Part shown: piece by piece, positions 34,902 through 43,305 of the stretch | Numbering within the stretch: the stretch's first letter is position 1 | Layout of the letters: each line of letters starts with the position of its first letter | Assembly: GCF_042432825.1 (NCBI RefSeq) | Contig: NZ_JBHLWN010000077.1 | Coordinates: forward strand, 186,001-250,000 | Length of the DNA stretch: 64,000 nucleotides | Source: Gordoniibacillus chartarius | GTDB lineage: Bacteria; Bacillota; Bacilli; Paenibacillales; NBRC-103111 | Reading direction: 5' to 3' | Notes under the pieces: model-generated | Told to the model about the DNA's origin: nothing | Seen by the model: the letters and a program-made list of their open reading frames with translations, nothing else | Databases searched by the model: none | Translations under genes and position numbers: made by a program

Positions 34902-34930
34902 ATAATAGCCTACGGCTATAGGAGCGTCAA
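34902..34930 (-). promoter_or_regulatory. Sigma-A promoter of qcrABC
   Basis: On the minus strand TTGACG (34930-34925), 17-base spacer, TATTAT (34907-34902), about 80 bases ahead of the qcrA start. Confidence 0.75.
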
Positions 34931-35060
34931 GAATGGCACACTCCCGATGCGGCGTTGAAATAGATGTCCCGCTGCAAATTTTAACGAAATTGTCACATTC
35001 CATTCATCGACAGCTATGTATTATATTGAACCAAACCTTTTCCAACAATACGTGCGATTT

Positions 35061-35498
35061 TCATTCGTTTCCTTGCGCCCACATCGACTGGATCCGGGCC
35101 GTCACTTGACGCTTCACCTCGTCATAAGACGCCTGAAGCTGCTCCGGTCCGGCATAGATCTGCAAATCCGCCTCGGCCGGCAGCAGACCGCTCATTCTCG
35201 CTTCCGCCGTAACGGCAACAATGTACCGGAAGCCTGTCGCCCTGATAGCGGCGCATATATCCGTAAGCATCGCGGCAGAATAAGCTTGTCCTGGAACATA
35301 TTGTACCGCCGGATAGGTGACAACCCGGCCATGAAACGGCACTTCGATCAGGTCCAGCGCGTCGCGCAGATCCTCCAGCCGGTCCCCGGCTTCCCAAGGC
35401 GGTTCCCCGCCCGTCAAGCCCGTTATCGGCAGAAGGCACGTATCGAGATACGGTTGTAAGTCCGTCCAGCTTTCCCGGCTAATTTCGCTGAATTTCAT
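35061..35498 (-). CDS. ypiF: DUF2487 family protein (YpiF)
   Basis: 145-residue soluble protein of the DUF2487 family; function unknown. Conserved features include the N-terminal MKFSEISRESW, the LPITGLTGGEPPWE loop, and the VTYPAVQYVPGQ block. ATG 35498 with GGGAGGGAG upstream replaces a longer frame beginning at 35543. It lies just upstream of the qcr operon, as ypiF does in B. subtilis. Confidence 0.85.
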   Translation of the reverse strand: MKFSEISRESWTDLQPYLDTCLLPITGLTGGEPPWEAGDRLEDLRDALDLIEVPFHGRVVTYPAVQYVPGQAYSAAMLTDICAAIRATGFRYIVAVTAEARMSGLLPAEADLQIYAGPEQLQASYDEVKRQVTARIQSMWAQGNE

Positions 35499-35530
35499 TG
35501 TATGCTCCCTCCCGCCCATCACTGTACCAC

Positions 35531-35570
35531 AAAAAAAAGACATATGAAACGGTAACGTTCATATGCCTGG
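35531..35570 (-). terminator. Terminator after the IDEAL-domain gene
   Basis: GGCATATGAACG against CGTTTCATATGTC hairpin followed by T8 on the minus strand. Confidence 0.85.
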
Positions 35571-35595
35571 TTGGCATGCCGGGAATGAGGATGCT

Positions 35596-35784
35596 TTAAC
35601 CTTGGGATTGCAGCGATTTGAGCTCGTTCGTCAAAGCGAGAAATGACACTTGGTCTCCCTTCGCTAAAGCGCTGTCGATCTCTTCATAGAGGTGTCTTTC
35701 TTTATATTTCCGAATGGCCTCATCCCAAACCATCTCCGCAAATAGACTGAGCAGCGCGTCACTCGTGGCGTTTGATTTTCCCAT
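35596..35784 (-). CDS. IDEAL domain protein (stand-alone)
   Basis: 62 residues. The C-terminal half LYEEIDSALAKGDQVSFLAL matches the IDEAL domain (about residues 32-55), preceded by a short helix. In B. subtilis the gene at this place, ypiB, carries an extra N-terminal UPF0302 domain; here only the IDEAL part exists. GGAGG lies eight bases upstream of the ATG. Soluble; function unknown in most families that carry this domain. Confidence 0.8.
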   Translation of the reverse strand: MGKSNATSDALLSLFAEMVWDEAIRKYKERHLYEEIDSALAKGDQVSFLALTNELKSLQSQG

Positions 35785-35915
35785 AGGACTTACCTCCGCA
35801 TGGCGTCCAATTAATCGCCCTTCATAGTTCCAGGAATTTATAAAGGGTTATACCAGCTTATTCAGATGATCCGGCACTGCCTAAACATACGCCCCCTGTA
35901 CGGAGGAATGTGCCA

Positions 35916-37052
35916 TTACCCAGCGCCTTGCTCGATCATAAGCGGGATGCGGTCTTCCTCTGCGACGTAAGTTCCCTGGATGATGGAAGAGCCCAGTTTC
36001 GTCGTTTGCAGTACACGTCCGTAGCGGTCGTCCTCGCCTAACCGGAGCAAACCGAGATGCATCATCATCTGCACGACCCGCTGCTCGAAGATCGATTCCG
36101 ACGTGTCGTAGTAGAAGGGCCGGATCAGCGGGCACAGCACCGCCCCCAGCGAGTCAACCGTTACCCAGTTGCGGCTTAATCGCTCCACCCATTGAACGAT
36201 GGATTGCACATTCGGGATCGGATTTTTGTAAAGCTTCAGCCAAAACCGGTACACAGCGGACAAATCTTCGCGAATAGGGCTATCCGCCCTTTCCGCGCCT
36301 TGCTCGGTCACCTTCAGCTGTCCGGCGTTCTCCGAGATTAACCCGTTATAGAAGCAGTAATCATAGATGAGAGAGAAACGATTCGGGTACTCTTTGAACA
36401 TCCGGCCATAGCCGAAACGGAACGCCGCTTTGCCGATCGGCTCCTCCCGTACCGACATCCGGTCCAGCACCTGCCCGATCGTCCTCTTGTACATCGAGCC
36501 CATGTCAGTAAGCGCTACTTCGTTACCTTTCACGAAACTGAGGAAATGTGTAATGTCGTCTGCCAAAAGCTTCTGCTCGTCCCGATACACTGCAGGCTCC
36601 GCGTCCATGTACGTCAGCTGCGCTTGAAATTTCTTGCTCAGCACGTCGCCGAAACGCTTCTTCAGATCGTTCGGCACCTGAAACAAGTATTTCGTTTGCT
36701 GGGAATAGCCGTTGAACAGCCACCCGTGCTGCTTGAAGCGGGCAATCATATCCCGGGGGTTCCAGCCTTCATCCTTCTCAGAACGCACAAATCTGGTTTG
36801 CTGAACGCGCGCCACAAGCTCCTCCAGGCTGAATGAGCTGCGGCTGTCAAATAGAAGGGAGTTCAGGAAGCGGATATCCTCCAGCGGCAGCGATTCCACT
36901 CGCGCATCGAATATGTCGCGGCGGCCCAGCTTGGCCAAAATCGATTGGATCAGCTCGTGCTTGGAATGGCCATTGCATTCGCATTCATACGTATCGGCGA
37001 TACGGCTTAATTGCTCTATATCGGCGTAGCTTAACATATCGGCGAGATTCAT
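35916..37052 (-). CDS. Unrecognised 378-residue protein, SAP-like N-terminus and winged-helix-like segments
   Basis: I do not recognise the family. The first 60 residues resemble a SAP-type or Rho-N-type helix pair (ADMLSYADIEQLSRIAD... HSKHELIQSILAKLG). The rest is a soluble mix of helices and short strands with repeating winged-helix-like patches (EELVARVQQTRFVR, LKVTEQGAERADSP, TTKLGSSIIQGTYV). It has a cluster of charged and aromatic residues but no catalytic motif I can name. ATG 37052 has AGGTGATAAG upstream. It stands between the IDEAL gene and the phosphatase; the pattern suggests a nucleic-acid or replication-linked role, but this is inference. Confidence 0.75.
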   Translation of the reverse strand: MNLADMLSYADIEQLSRIADTYECECNGHSKHELIQSILAKLGRRDIFDARVESLPLEDIRFLNSLLFDSRSSFSLEELVARVQQTRFVRSEKDEGWNPRDMIARFKQHGWLFNGYSQQTKYLFQVPNDLKKRFGDVLSKKFQAQLTYMDAEPAVYRDEQKLLADDITHFLSFVKGNEVALTDMGSMYKRTIGQVLDRMSVREEPIGKAAFRFGYGRMFKEYPNRFSLIYDYCFYNGLISENAGQLKVTEQGAERADSPIREDLSAVYRFWLKLYKNPIPNVQSIVQWVERLSRNWVTVDSLGAVLCPLIRPFYYDTSESIFEQRVVQMMMHLGLLRLGEDDRYGRVLQTTKLGSSIIQGTYVAEEDRIPLMIEQGAG

Positions 37053-37110
37053 CACTTATCACCTCTACCCCCATTATGGGAAATAGAGGAAGCGAATATA
37101 CCCGGAGCAA

Positions 37111-37140
37111 ACGAAAAGAGCTCCATGAAGGAGCCCTTTG
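37111..37140 (-). terminator. Terminator after the phosphatase gene
   Basis: GGGCTCC-TTCA-TGGAGCTC hairpin then T4 on the minus strand. Confidence 0.7.
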
Positions 37141-37150
37141 CACGATTGCC

Positions 37151-37726
37151 TTATTCGGTTAGATGACCAACATCGTTATAGAGCTCCGTCTCCCACACAT
37201 CGCCGGAACGACGAAGCACCGTTAGCGAGCTGTTGACGAGCAGCTGGTCCTTCCGTTCCAATCCCTTGAATTGGAGGATGCGGGCAATGAAGGCACCGTG
37301 TGTGACGACTAAAATCGGCTTATCCCCATATTGCCGCAGGAGCACATTCTCGTAGAAATCCATCCAACGCGCCCATACCGCTTCGTCGGTTTCCTGCCCG
37401 AGATCGGCTTGTCTCCACTCCGGTCCCCACCGGCTGACTCTTTCCTCCAAAGTCGTTCCTTCCATCTCGCCGAAGCTTTTTTCCCTCAGTCTCCGGTCCG
37501 CGCCAGGCAGCGGAATTCCCGCGTGCCCGGCAATCAGTTCGGCAGTTTCCTTCGCACGCTTCAGGTCGCTGCAGACGATGCCCTGCCACGGCCCGCCGCG
37601 CAGCGACATGCCAAGACGAATCGCCTGCCGCCGCCCTTCTTCGGTCAATTCGGTGTCGATTTGACCCTGCAGGCGGCCTTCTTGATTCCATGTCGTCGTA
37701 CCGTGCCTTACGAAGCCAAGTTTCAT
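37151..37726 (-). CDS. Histidine phosphatase family protein (phosphoglycerate mutase-like)
   Basis: 191-residue phosphatase of the cofactor-dependent PGM superfamily. Catalytic RHG motif at residues 7-9 (FVRHGTT), second catalytic His in LVVTHGAFI (about residue 150), and phosphate-binding Arg in KRAKETAEL. Substrate cannot be read from the sequence; paralogues act on alpha-ribazole-5'-P, PGA or phosphorylated serine. GGAG nine bases before the ATG. It lies between the unknown gene and the anti-sigma terminator. Confidence 0.9.
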   Translation of the reverse strand: MKLGFVRHGTTTWNQEGRLQGQIDTELTEEGRRQAIRLGMSLRGGPWQGIVCSDLKRAKETAELIAGHAGIPLPGADRRLREKSFGEMEGTTLEERVSRWGPEWRQADLGQETDEAVWARWMDFYENVLLRQYGDKPILVVTHGAFIARILQFKGLERKDQLLVNSSLTVLRRSGDVWETELYNDVGHLTE

Positions 37727-37756
37727 CAGCCCTGCAACTCCTTATTCTCTGTCTCA

Positions 37757-37800
37757 AAATAAATACGCCCCTTGCGGGGGGCGCGTACGTATTTTGGCTA
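37757..37800 (-). terminator. Terminator of the sigma/anti-sigma operon
   Basis: CGCCCC...GGGGCG stem inside a longer ATACG/CGTAT repeat, then TTTATTTT on the minus strand. Confidence 0.8.
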
Positions 37801-37808
37801 TGTATCGG

Positions 37809-38432
37809 CTATGCTTTCGTGCGGGAAAACCAATTCATGATGAGGATCGTGCACGTTATCCCGAGCAGCGATACGACGAGCAGATAGTGGGAATACGAGT
37901 CCATCGGTCCGACTTGATACTTCAGCGGTTCGACCATCGGCTGTCCGATGCTGGCTACCGCCGTCATCATGTGGCCGTCCATCGAGCTTGCCTTGGCGCT
38001 GGCCGAAATGACCTGCGGAGCCTGCAAGCCGAACGTCGGCGATTCGGCAGTCTGCAGCACCGTCTGGCCCTCATACACGACCGAGAACAAGAAGCTCACG
38101 ATAAATAAAGCGAGGCAAAACGATATCACAGCCGTGACATTGCGCCGCATCCGGTACGAAATGGCATACATCCGCTCTGTAATCGGAACTCGCCAAGACT
38201 CGTCCTTATAGATGCGATCCATCACCTTGCGGGAGATCGGGTACGGCTCTTCGGGCACTTCATCCGTAGCGGCAAACCGAATGAGCTCGCTCGTTTCCTT
38301 CCAGAATTGGAATTCCTCCGCGCAGGCGGGGCAGTGCTCGACATGCTTGTCGACGGCCTGCCGTCTAAGGTCGTCATTGGGAATATCCCAATACTGACCG
38401 AACAAGTCTTGAATATCGCTGCACTTCATCAT
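37809..38432 (-). CDS. Zinc-finger (ZAS) anti-sigma factor, two membrane segments
   Basis: 207 residues. The N-terminal cytoplasmic part has the ZAS motif H30-x3-C34-x2-C37 (HVEHCPAC), with an extra Cys at position 4. Membrane segments lie at about residues 100-118 and 183-201, leaving a loop of about 65 residues outside the cell. Its ATG overlaps the sigma gene stop by four bases. By analogy with RsiW-type proteins it holds the sigma factor at the membrane until a signal triggers release. The signal is unknown. Confidence 0.88.
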   Translation of the reverse strand: MMKCSDIQDLFGQYWDIPNDDLRRQAVDKHVEHCPACAEEFQFWKETSELIRFAATDEVPEEPYPISRKVMDRIYKDESWRVPITERMYAISYRMRRNVTAVISFCLALFIVSFLFSVVYEGQTVLQTAESPTFGLQAPQVISASAKASSMDGHMMTAVASIGQPMVEPLKYQVGPMDSYSHYLLVVSLLGITCTILIMNWFSRTKA

Positions 38433-39019
38433 CGCTTCATCCCTTCATACTCATCGAAGATCGGTTCTGAAAAATAAGGCTCAAGCTGCAGCTTCACGCT
38501 GGCCCGCGCCCGGAACAGAAGCGATTTCACCGAGCTCACTGTCTGCCCCAAGATGCCTGCGATCTCTTGATAATCAAGCTGATCGTATTCGCGCAATATG
38601 AGCGCCGAGCGCTGCTTTTCCGGCAAGCTGTTGATCGCTTCCCGTACCATCGTCACCTTCTCGTTGCGAAGTGCCGTTTGTTCCGGCATCGCATTGAAAT
38701 CGGCATGCGGCGTAAGTCCGCTCTGATCAAGCGAAACTTGCTGACTCTTATTTCTGCGCAGCTCGCTGAGCACCGTATTGCGCGCAATCGTATAAAGCCA
38801 TGTTGAGAACGAGGCTTCCACTTCGCGGAACGAGCTCAAGCTGCGATACGCTTTATAGAAAGTTTCATTGCACAAGTCCTCTGCCATCGCTTCAAGCTGT
38901 GAGCTCTTCAGCATATGGAAGATGAAAGCAAGGATCTTCCGTTCGTAACGACGCATAAGCTCGTTGTACGCTTGAACGTTGCCATCCTTGATTTCGCGAA
39001 TCAACTGGGAATCGGTCAT
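38429..39019 (-). CDS. ECF-type RNA polymerase sigma factor
   Basis: 196 residues: region 2 (about residues 15-85, with DLCNETFYKAYRSLSSFRE) and region 4 (about residues 125-185, LPEKQRSALILREYDQLDYQEIAGILGQTVSSVKSLLFRAR). ATG 39019 has GGAGGG upstream and begins MTDSQLIREI; a longer frame to 39067 is rejected. Translationally coupled to a ZAS anti-sigma factor. About 55-75 bases upstream there is a GCAACTTT ... GTAC pair resembling an ECF promoter, consistent with autoregulation. Confidence 0.92.
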   Translation of the reverse strand: MTDSQLIREIKDGNVQAYNELMRRYERKILAFIFHMLKSSQLEAMAEDLCNETFYKAYRSLSSFREVEASFSTWLYTIARNTVLSELRRNKSQQVSLDQSGLTPHADFNAMPEQTALRNEKVTMVREAINSLPEKQRSALILREYDQLDYQEIAGILGQTVSSVKSLLFRARASVKLQLEPYFSEPIFDEYEGMKR

Positions 39020-39368
39020 TACGAGGCGACCCTCCTTGGCGTAAGGTCTGCCTCCCAGCTCTATCATAGTTGTACTTCACCGGGAGGAAAAAGTTGCGGA
39101 CATCCATTATTATTTTGCCGATGACGATTGGTAAGCGTTACCGTAACCGCTCGAAACGCTCCGAAGAGCCGGTTACATGCCTTCTATAATATTCGGTACG
39201 ATCTTCCGAAATCCTTCTTGATTCGACAATCTTTTGGCATTTCGGCATGGGCACCGATTCGGGTGCCGATTCATACTATACGATTAGACGGAGCTTCTTC
39301 GTCAATTGTTTATTAGTTTTTCTTATGGATCTATAAAGTAATATTAATAAATCTGGAGGAGATTACAG
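39020..39368. other. Divergent intergenic region between the sigma factor and cysteine dioxygenase
   Basis: 349 bases with no gene. It holds the possible ECF promoter of the sigma operon (GCAACTT at 39097-39091, GTAC at 39075-39072, minus strand), a perfect short hairpin GGCACC-GATTCG-GGTGCC at 39250-39267 with no T-run, an AT-rich promoter-like stretch at about 39290-39345, and the TGGAGGAG ribosome site of the dioxygenase gene. Confidence 0.4.
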
Positions 39369-39866
39369 ATGAATACACTGGAGTCGCTGATGAATCGCCT
39401 TGAGCGCCTGCAATCGCCTACCGTTTCCGAGCTGCAAGGTATCTTGAGGCAAGTCCGTTTGTCCCCCGGGGACATCGAATGCTTCGTGGCGCAGCCGGAG
39501 AACGGTCGAAGCTACGGCCGGCAAGTGATTTTCCGCAATGCTGAGCTCGAGGCCATCGTTATTCACCTGCCCGCTTTGTCCCAAACGTCCATTCACGACC
39601 ACGGCGAGTCGATCGGCTGCGCGCTTGTCGTCGAAGGCAAGCTGACGAATCAGCTGTATACAACAGCGGGTTACGGTATGGTCCATCCCGCCGGTTCTTA
39701 TGAAGTAACGTCCGGCTCCTGTATGCTCGCCCCATACGGTCAAATTCACGAGATGCTTAACCGTACCGATGAGCGCATGATCTCCCTGCACGTCTATGCG
39801 CCGCCTTTGGCCGGTATGAAACAGTACGTTCCGGAAAGCAGCGCCGTTCTGGATTATGTCATCTAA
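39369..39866 (+). CDS. Cysteine dioxygenase type I
   Basis: 165-residue cupin that oxidises cysteine to cysteine sulfinate using Fe(II). Iron ligands are the HxH in SIHDHGES (about residues 75-77) and the distal His in GQIHEM (about 129). The SLHVYAPPL strand carries the active-site Tyr. GGAGGAG six to eight bases before the ATG. It stands alone on the + strand among minus-strand genes, between the sigma factor and tyrA. In bacteria it often feeds sulfite/taurine or sulfur disposal, but no partner genes are adjacent. Confidence 0.93.
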   Translation: MNTLESLMNRLERLQSPTVSELQGILRQVRLSPGDIECFVAQPENGRSYGRQVIFRNAELEAIVIHLPALSQTSIHDHGESIGCALVVEGKLTNQLYTTAGYGMVHPAGSYEVTSGSCMLAPYGQIHEMLNRTDERMISLHVYAPPLAGMKQYVPESSAVLDYVI

Positions 39867-39935
39867 AGTCGGGAGATTCTGGTATCCCTTTGACCATTGT
39901 AGCATATAGAAGACAACAGTAGATTAAAAATAGGT

Positions 39936-39966
39936 AAAAAAAATCCGCCTGAGCGAACTCAGGCGG
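39936..39966 (-). terminator. Terminator of hisC-tyrA
   Basis: Perfect nine-base stem CCGCCTGAG/CTCAGGCGG, four-base loop, then T7-8 on the minus strand, about 145 bases past the tyrA stop. Confidence 0.88.
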
Positions 39967-40111
39967 GCGCACATAGTGCAATATCGGATAGGAGTGGAGA
40001 GAAACCATACTGTACTTTTATTATATGAATCCGTTTACATGATGTCAATACTTTTTTTGAAAACGTTTTATCTTTATTTGAATCCGATTTCAGCGCTTCC
40101 GCGTAGTTTTT

Positions 40112-41200
40112 CTACACATGTACCTCGTAATGCGTCCTAAGCAGCTCCGCAGCCCGATCTACATCCTGTTGATTGCGGAAGGAAATGCGCAGCACTCCAG
40201 GCACGTCCTCGCGGCTTTCGATAATTTGAATGTTGCTCAGATTTATGCGCTCATTACCAAGCAAGGAAGCGATCTGTCCGATGACGCCGGGATGGTCCGG
40301 GACATCGACGTATAAATCGTATAGAGACGTGATCATCCCTTTCCTGCGCTCCGGCAGCTCCTGGCGAAACCGTCCGGCTTCCGCGAAGCTCCGCTCAATC
40401 CCAACGCCGTCGCTGTTTTGCAGCATATGAATGAAGCTATCAATCTCATTGTTCCAATCGTTCAACAGACGAAGCATCACGTCGCGATTGTTGATCAGTA
40501 TATCCCGCCAAATGTTCGGCTCGCTCGATGCGATGCGTGTAATGTCGCGGAAGCCGCCCGCTGCGAGCTGTTGGTACATGGCGTTGCCGTCATTATAACG
40601 GCGCACTTGATTGACGAGCGCAACGGCGATCATATGCGGCAAATGGCTGATAGCGCCGACGATGTCGTCATGCTGCCGCGCGTCCATCTTAACGATATGG
40701 GCCTTCGTATGACGAAGCAGCGACTCAAGGCGCTCCATCGCTTCATCCGGCGTATTCTCGTGCGGCGTCAATACATAATAGGCGTTCTCGAACAGGTGGG
40801 ACGAGGCCGCCTCGACACCGGAACGCTCGGATCCCGCCATCGGATGACCGCCGATGAAATGAATATCGGGCCGCTTCAGCCGAATGGCGGCTTCTACGAT
40901 CGAAGCTTTCGTGCTGCCGACGTCGGTAATAATGCACCCGGGTTTCAAATCGAACTGCTGCAGCTGATCCAGGTAGCTTTCCAGCATGCCGACCGGCACG
41001 CAGACGATGATGACGTCAGCCGCTTCGGCCGCTTCCTGCAGCGATGTCGTCGCATAATCGACAACTCCGCGTTTCATATACTTTTCTACGGATTCGGCAC
41101 GGTTCGAATGACCGATGACGCGCAGCCCCGGCTTGCCCTTGAAGCAAAGCGCCAGCGAACCGCCGATCAATCCGACCCCGAATATGGCTATCGTCGTCAA
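40112..41200 (-). CDS. tyrA: Prephenate dehydrogenase with ACT domain
   Basis: NAD-dependent conversion of prephenate to 4-hydroxyphenylpyruvate for tyrosine. Rossmann IFGVGLIGGSLA near the N-terminus, GGHPMAGSERSG with the catalytic His, and a C-terminal ACT regulatory domain (about residues 290-360, VDVPDHPGVIGQIASLLG). Start is a TTG; I prefer 41200 (GAGG upstream) over the TTG three codons earlier. 362 residues. After tyrA, B. subtilis has aroE (EPSP synthase); here a long terminator and then cysteine dioxygenase follow. Confidence 0.94.
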   Translation of the reverse strand: MTTIAIFGVGLIGGSLALCFKGKPGLRVIGHSNRAESVEKYMKRGVVDYATTSLQEAAEAADVIIVCVPVGMLESYLDQLQQFDLKPGCIITDVGSTKASIVEAAIRLKRPDIHFIGGHPMAGSERSGVEAASSHLFENAYYVLTPHENTPDEAMERLESLLRHTKAHIVKMDARQHDDIVGAISHLPHMIAVALVNQVRRYNDGNAMYQQLAAGGFRDITRIASSEPNIWRDILINNRDVMLRLLNDWNNEIDSFIHMLQNSDGVGIERSFAEAGRFRQELPERRKGMITSLYDLYVDVPDHPGVIGQIASLLGNERINLSNIQIIESREDVPGVLRISFRNQQDVDRAAELLRTHYEVHV

Positions 41201-41244
41201 TGCCCTCAACCTCGTTTATAGGATTTCAAAGAAGAAGCCGGCGC

Positions 41245-42345
41245 TTATGCGCCGACCTCCACTTCGCTCAGTACTTGCTCCAATGCCGCTACGAACTTCT
41301 CGTTCTGCTCTCTGCTTCCGACCGTAACCCGGATCGAGGTCGGGAAATCGAGCGCATGGCCTCCGCGGACGATAATGCCTTTGCGCAGCAGCGCTTCGAA
41401 CACGAGCTTGGCCGGCCGCTTCACGTCGATCATGATAAAGTTGCCGTGCGCCGGGAAGGCGCTCAGGCCAAGCCGCTGCAGCTCGCCGTTAATATAGGCG
41501 ATGCCTTCGGCGTTCGCTTTACGGCACGATTCGATGAATTCCTGATCCTTAATGGCGGCAATGGCCGCCGCCTGGCCGAATCGGCTCGTATTGAACGGCT
41601 CGCGCACCTGGTTAATCGAACGGATGACGTCCGGATGACCGATTCCGTATCCGATACGCAGCGAAGCCAGACCGTAAATTTTGGAGAACGTGCGGAGAAT
41701 GACCACATTCGGGAATTGCTTCAGCAGCTCCAGACTGCGAGGGTATTCGCCTGTCATGTTGTATTCGTAATAAGCCTCGTCCAGAACGACCAGCACATGC
41801 GGCGGGATCGCCTTCAAGAAGCTCTCCACCTCGTCGTGGCTTACCATCGTGCCGGTCGGGTTGTTCGGATTGCACAACCAAAGCACCTTCGTCTTCTCGT
41901 TCACCTTCGCCAGCATCGCCGGCAGATCGTGCGTGCCGTCCTTAAGCGGAACCTCAATGCAGACGGCTCCTTCAATCTCGCAATTGTGCTTGTACTGCGG
42001 GAACGTATGAGTCGCCATCACCGTCTCGTCCCCTTGAACCAAATAAGCGCGGGCGATCATCAGGATAATCTCGTCGGAGCCTGCGCCGTAAATCAGCTGA
42101 TTCGTATCGACGCCGAGGAATTCGGCCAGCACTTCGGACAGCGCCACGCTTCCCCCGTCGGGATACAGCGAAATATTGGCTAGTTCCGCTTCAATCGCTT
42201 CTTTCACCTTCGGTGAGCTGCCGAACGGATTTTCATTCGACGCCAGCTTGATGACTTCGGTAAGTCCAAGCTCTCTCTTCACTTCTTCAATGGGCTTGCC
42301 CGGCTGATAGACCGGCAAGTGTACGATTGTCGATTTTGTCTTCAT
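41245..42345 (-). CDS. hisC: Histidinol-phosphate / aromatic aminotransferase
   Basis: Class I/II PLP aminotransferase of 366 residues, serving histidine synthesis and, in this operon position, phenylalanine/tyrosine transamination as in B. subtilis HisC. PLP Lys lies in RTFSKIYGLASLRIGYG, with NPNNPTGT and the DEAYYEY aspartate. The ATG at 42345 has GAGGTGG upstream. Unlike the Bacillus arrangement it is separated from trpA by a strong terminator and has its own likely promoter. Confidence 0.94.
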   Translation of the reverse strand: MKTKSTIVHLPVYQPGKPIEEVKRELGLTEVIKLASNENPFGSSPKVKEAIEAELANISLYPDGGSVALSEVLAEFLGVDTNQLIYGAGSDEIILMIARAYLVQGDETVMATHTFPQYKHNCEIEGAVCIEVPLKDGTHDLPAMLAKVNEKTKVLWLCNPNNPTGTMVSHDEVESFLKAIPPHVLVVLDEAYYEYNMTGEYPRSLELLKQFPNVVILRTFSKIYGLASLRIGYGIGHPDVIRSINQVREPFNTSRFGQAAAIAAIKDQEFIESCRKANAEGIAYINGELQRLGLSAFPAHGNFIMIDVKRPAKLVFEALLRKGIIVRGGHALDFPTSIRVTVGSREQNEKFVAALEQVLSEVEVGA

Positions 42346-42409
42346 ATGCAGCTTCCACCTCTTCGAGTTCATCACAGCGTTAAAGCATCAATTGATGAAT
42401 GCTCCTCCC

Positions 42410-42438
42410 ATTGTATATCAGAACCCGTCCGTTTGCCA
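42410..42438 (-). promoter_or_regulatory. Probable promoter of hisC-tyrA
   Basis: On the minus strand TGGCAA (42438-42433), 17-base spacer, TACAAT (42415-42410), placed directly after the trpA terminator. Confidence 0.55.
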
Positions 42439-42449
42439 TGTGTATTTGC

Positions 42450-42487
42450 AAAAAAAGCCCTATCCAGCGCAGTGCGCCTGGCAGGGC
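42450..42487 (-). terminator. Terminator between trpA and hisC
   Basis: GCCCTGCCAG...CTGGATAGGGC hairpin with an inner GCGCA/TGCGC stem, then T7 on the minus strand, 12 bases past the trpA stop. Confidence 0.88.
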
Positions 42488-42498
42488 CTCCAGCATTG

Positions 42499-43305
42499 TT
42501 ACCCTTTCAATTCGAGCGTAAACTCGCGAATGCGGCGCAGACCCTCTTGCTGCGTGGCCGTATTTTCCAGCAGCTCCTGAGCCTCTTCAATGCGGCGGAC
42601 AAGAGCGGATCCGACGACAACGCCGTCGCAGACCGACTCGAACTTCGCAACCTGTTCCCGGTTCGAGATACCGAAGCCAATCGCAATCGGCAGGTCTGTC
42701 GCCGATTTGACGGTGCGCAGAAACTCGTCGATCCCGGTGTGGAACTCCGAGCGCACGCCGGTAACGCCAAGCGACGATACGCAGTATACGAACCCTTTCG
42801 CCTGCTCGACAATGGAACGGATGCGGGCGTTGGACGTCGGGGCGACGAGCGGGATAAGGTGAATGTGATGACGTTCGGCTAGTGCGCGAACCTCTTCATT
42901 TTCTTCCATCGGCAGGTCGGGAATGATAATTCCGCTGATATCGTGCTCGGCGAGCAGCTCGAATGTACGCTCCAAGCCGAGCTGCAGTACCGGGTTATAG
43001 TACGTAAACAAAATGAACGGCAGCGTCACGCCGGACTGGCGGGCTTCCCTGGCTGTCTGAATGCAGCTTATAATGCTGATTTGGCGGCGCAGGGCGCGCT
43101 GCGAGGAGCCTTGAATAACCGGTCCGTCGGCCAGCGGGTCGGAATACGGTACGCCCAGCTCCACCAAGTCGGCGCCGCCGGCTTCAAGCTCCTTCAGAAT
43201 CTCAACGGTGAGCTCCCGACTTGGATCGCCGACGGTAAGGAACGGGATGAGTGCGGTTTTGCCGGCGGCCTTCAGCTCCGCAAATTTGGTATCGATCTTG
43301 TTCAT
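42499..43305 (-). CDS. trpA: Tryptophan synthase alpha subunit
   Basis: 268-residue TIM barrel that cleaves indoleglycerol phosphate to indole. Catalytic Glu in ELGVPYSDPLADGP and Asp in the downstream PDLPMEE block. Overlaps the trpB stop by four bases (ATGA), as expected for the alpha/beta complex. Last gene of trpEDCFBA, ending at a strong terminator. Confidence 0.97.
   Translation of the reverse strand: MNKIDTKFAELKAAGKTALIPFLTVGDPSRELTVEILKELEAGGADLVELGVPYSDPLADGPVIQGSSQRALRRQISIISCIQTAREARQSGVTLPFILFTYYNPVLQLGLERTFELLAEHDISGIIIPDLPMEENEEVRALAERHHIHLIPLVAPTSNARIRSIVEQAKGFVYCVSSLGVTGVRSEFHTGIDEFLRTVKSATDLPIAIGFGISNREQVAKFESVCDGVVVGSALVRRIEEAQELLENTATQQEGLRRIREFTLELKG

Noticed and set aside
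34960..35010. Rex or Fnr-type half sites (GTGACAATTTCG) upstream of the qcr promoter
   Set aside because: No symmetric partner half site was seen.
40040..40080. CcpA (cre)-like TTGAAAACGTTTTAT downstream of tyrA
   Set aside because: It departs from the consensus at a key C and is not placed near any promoter.
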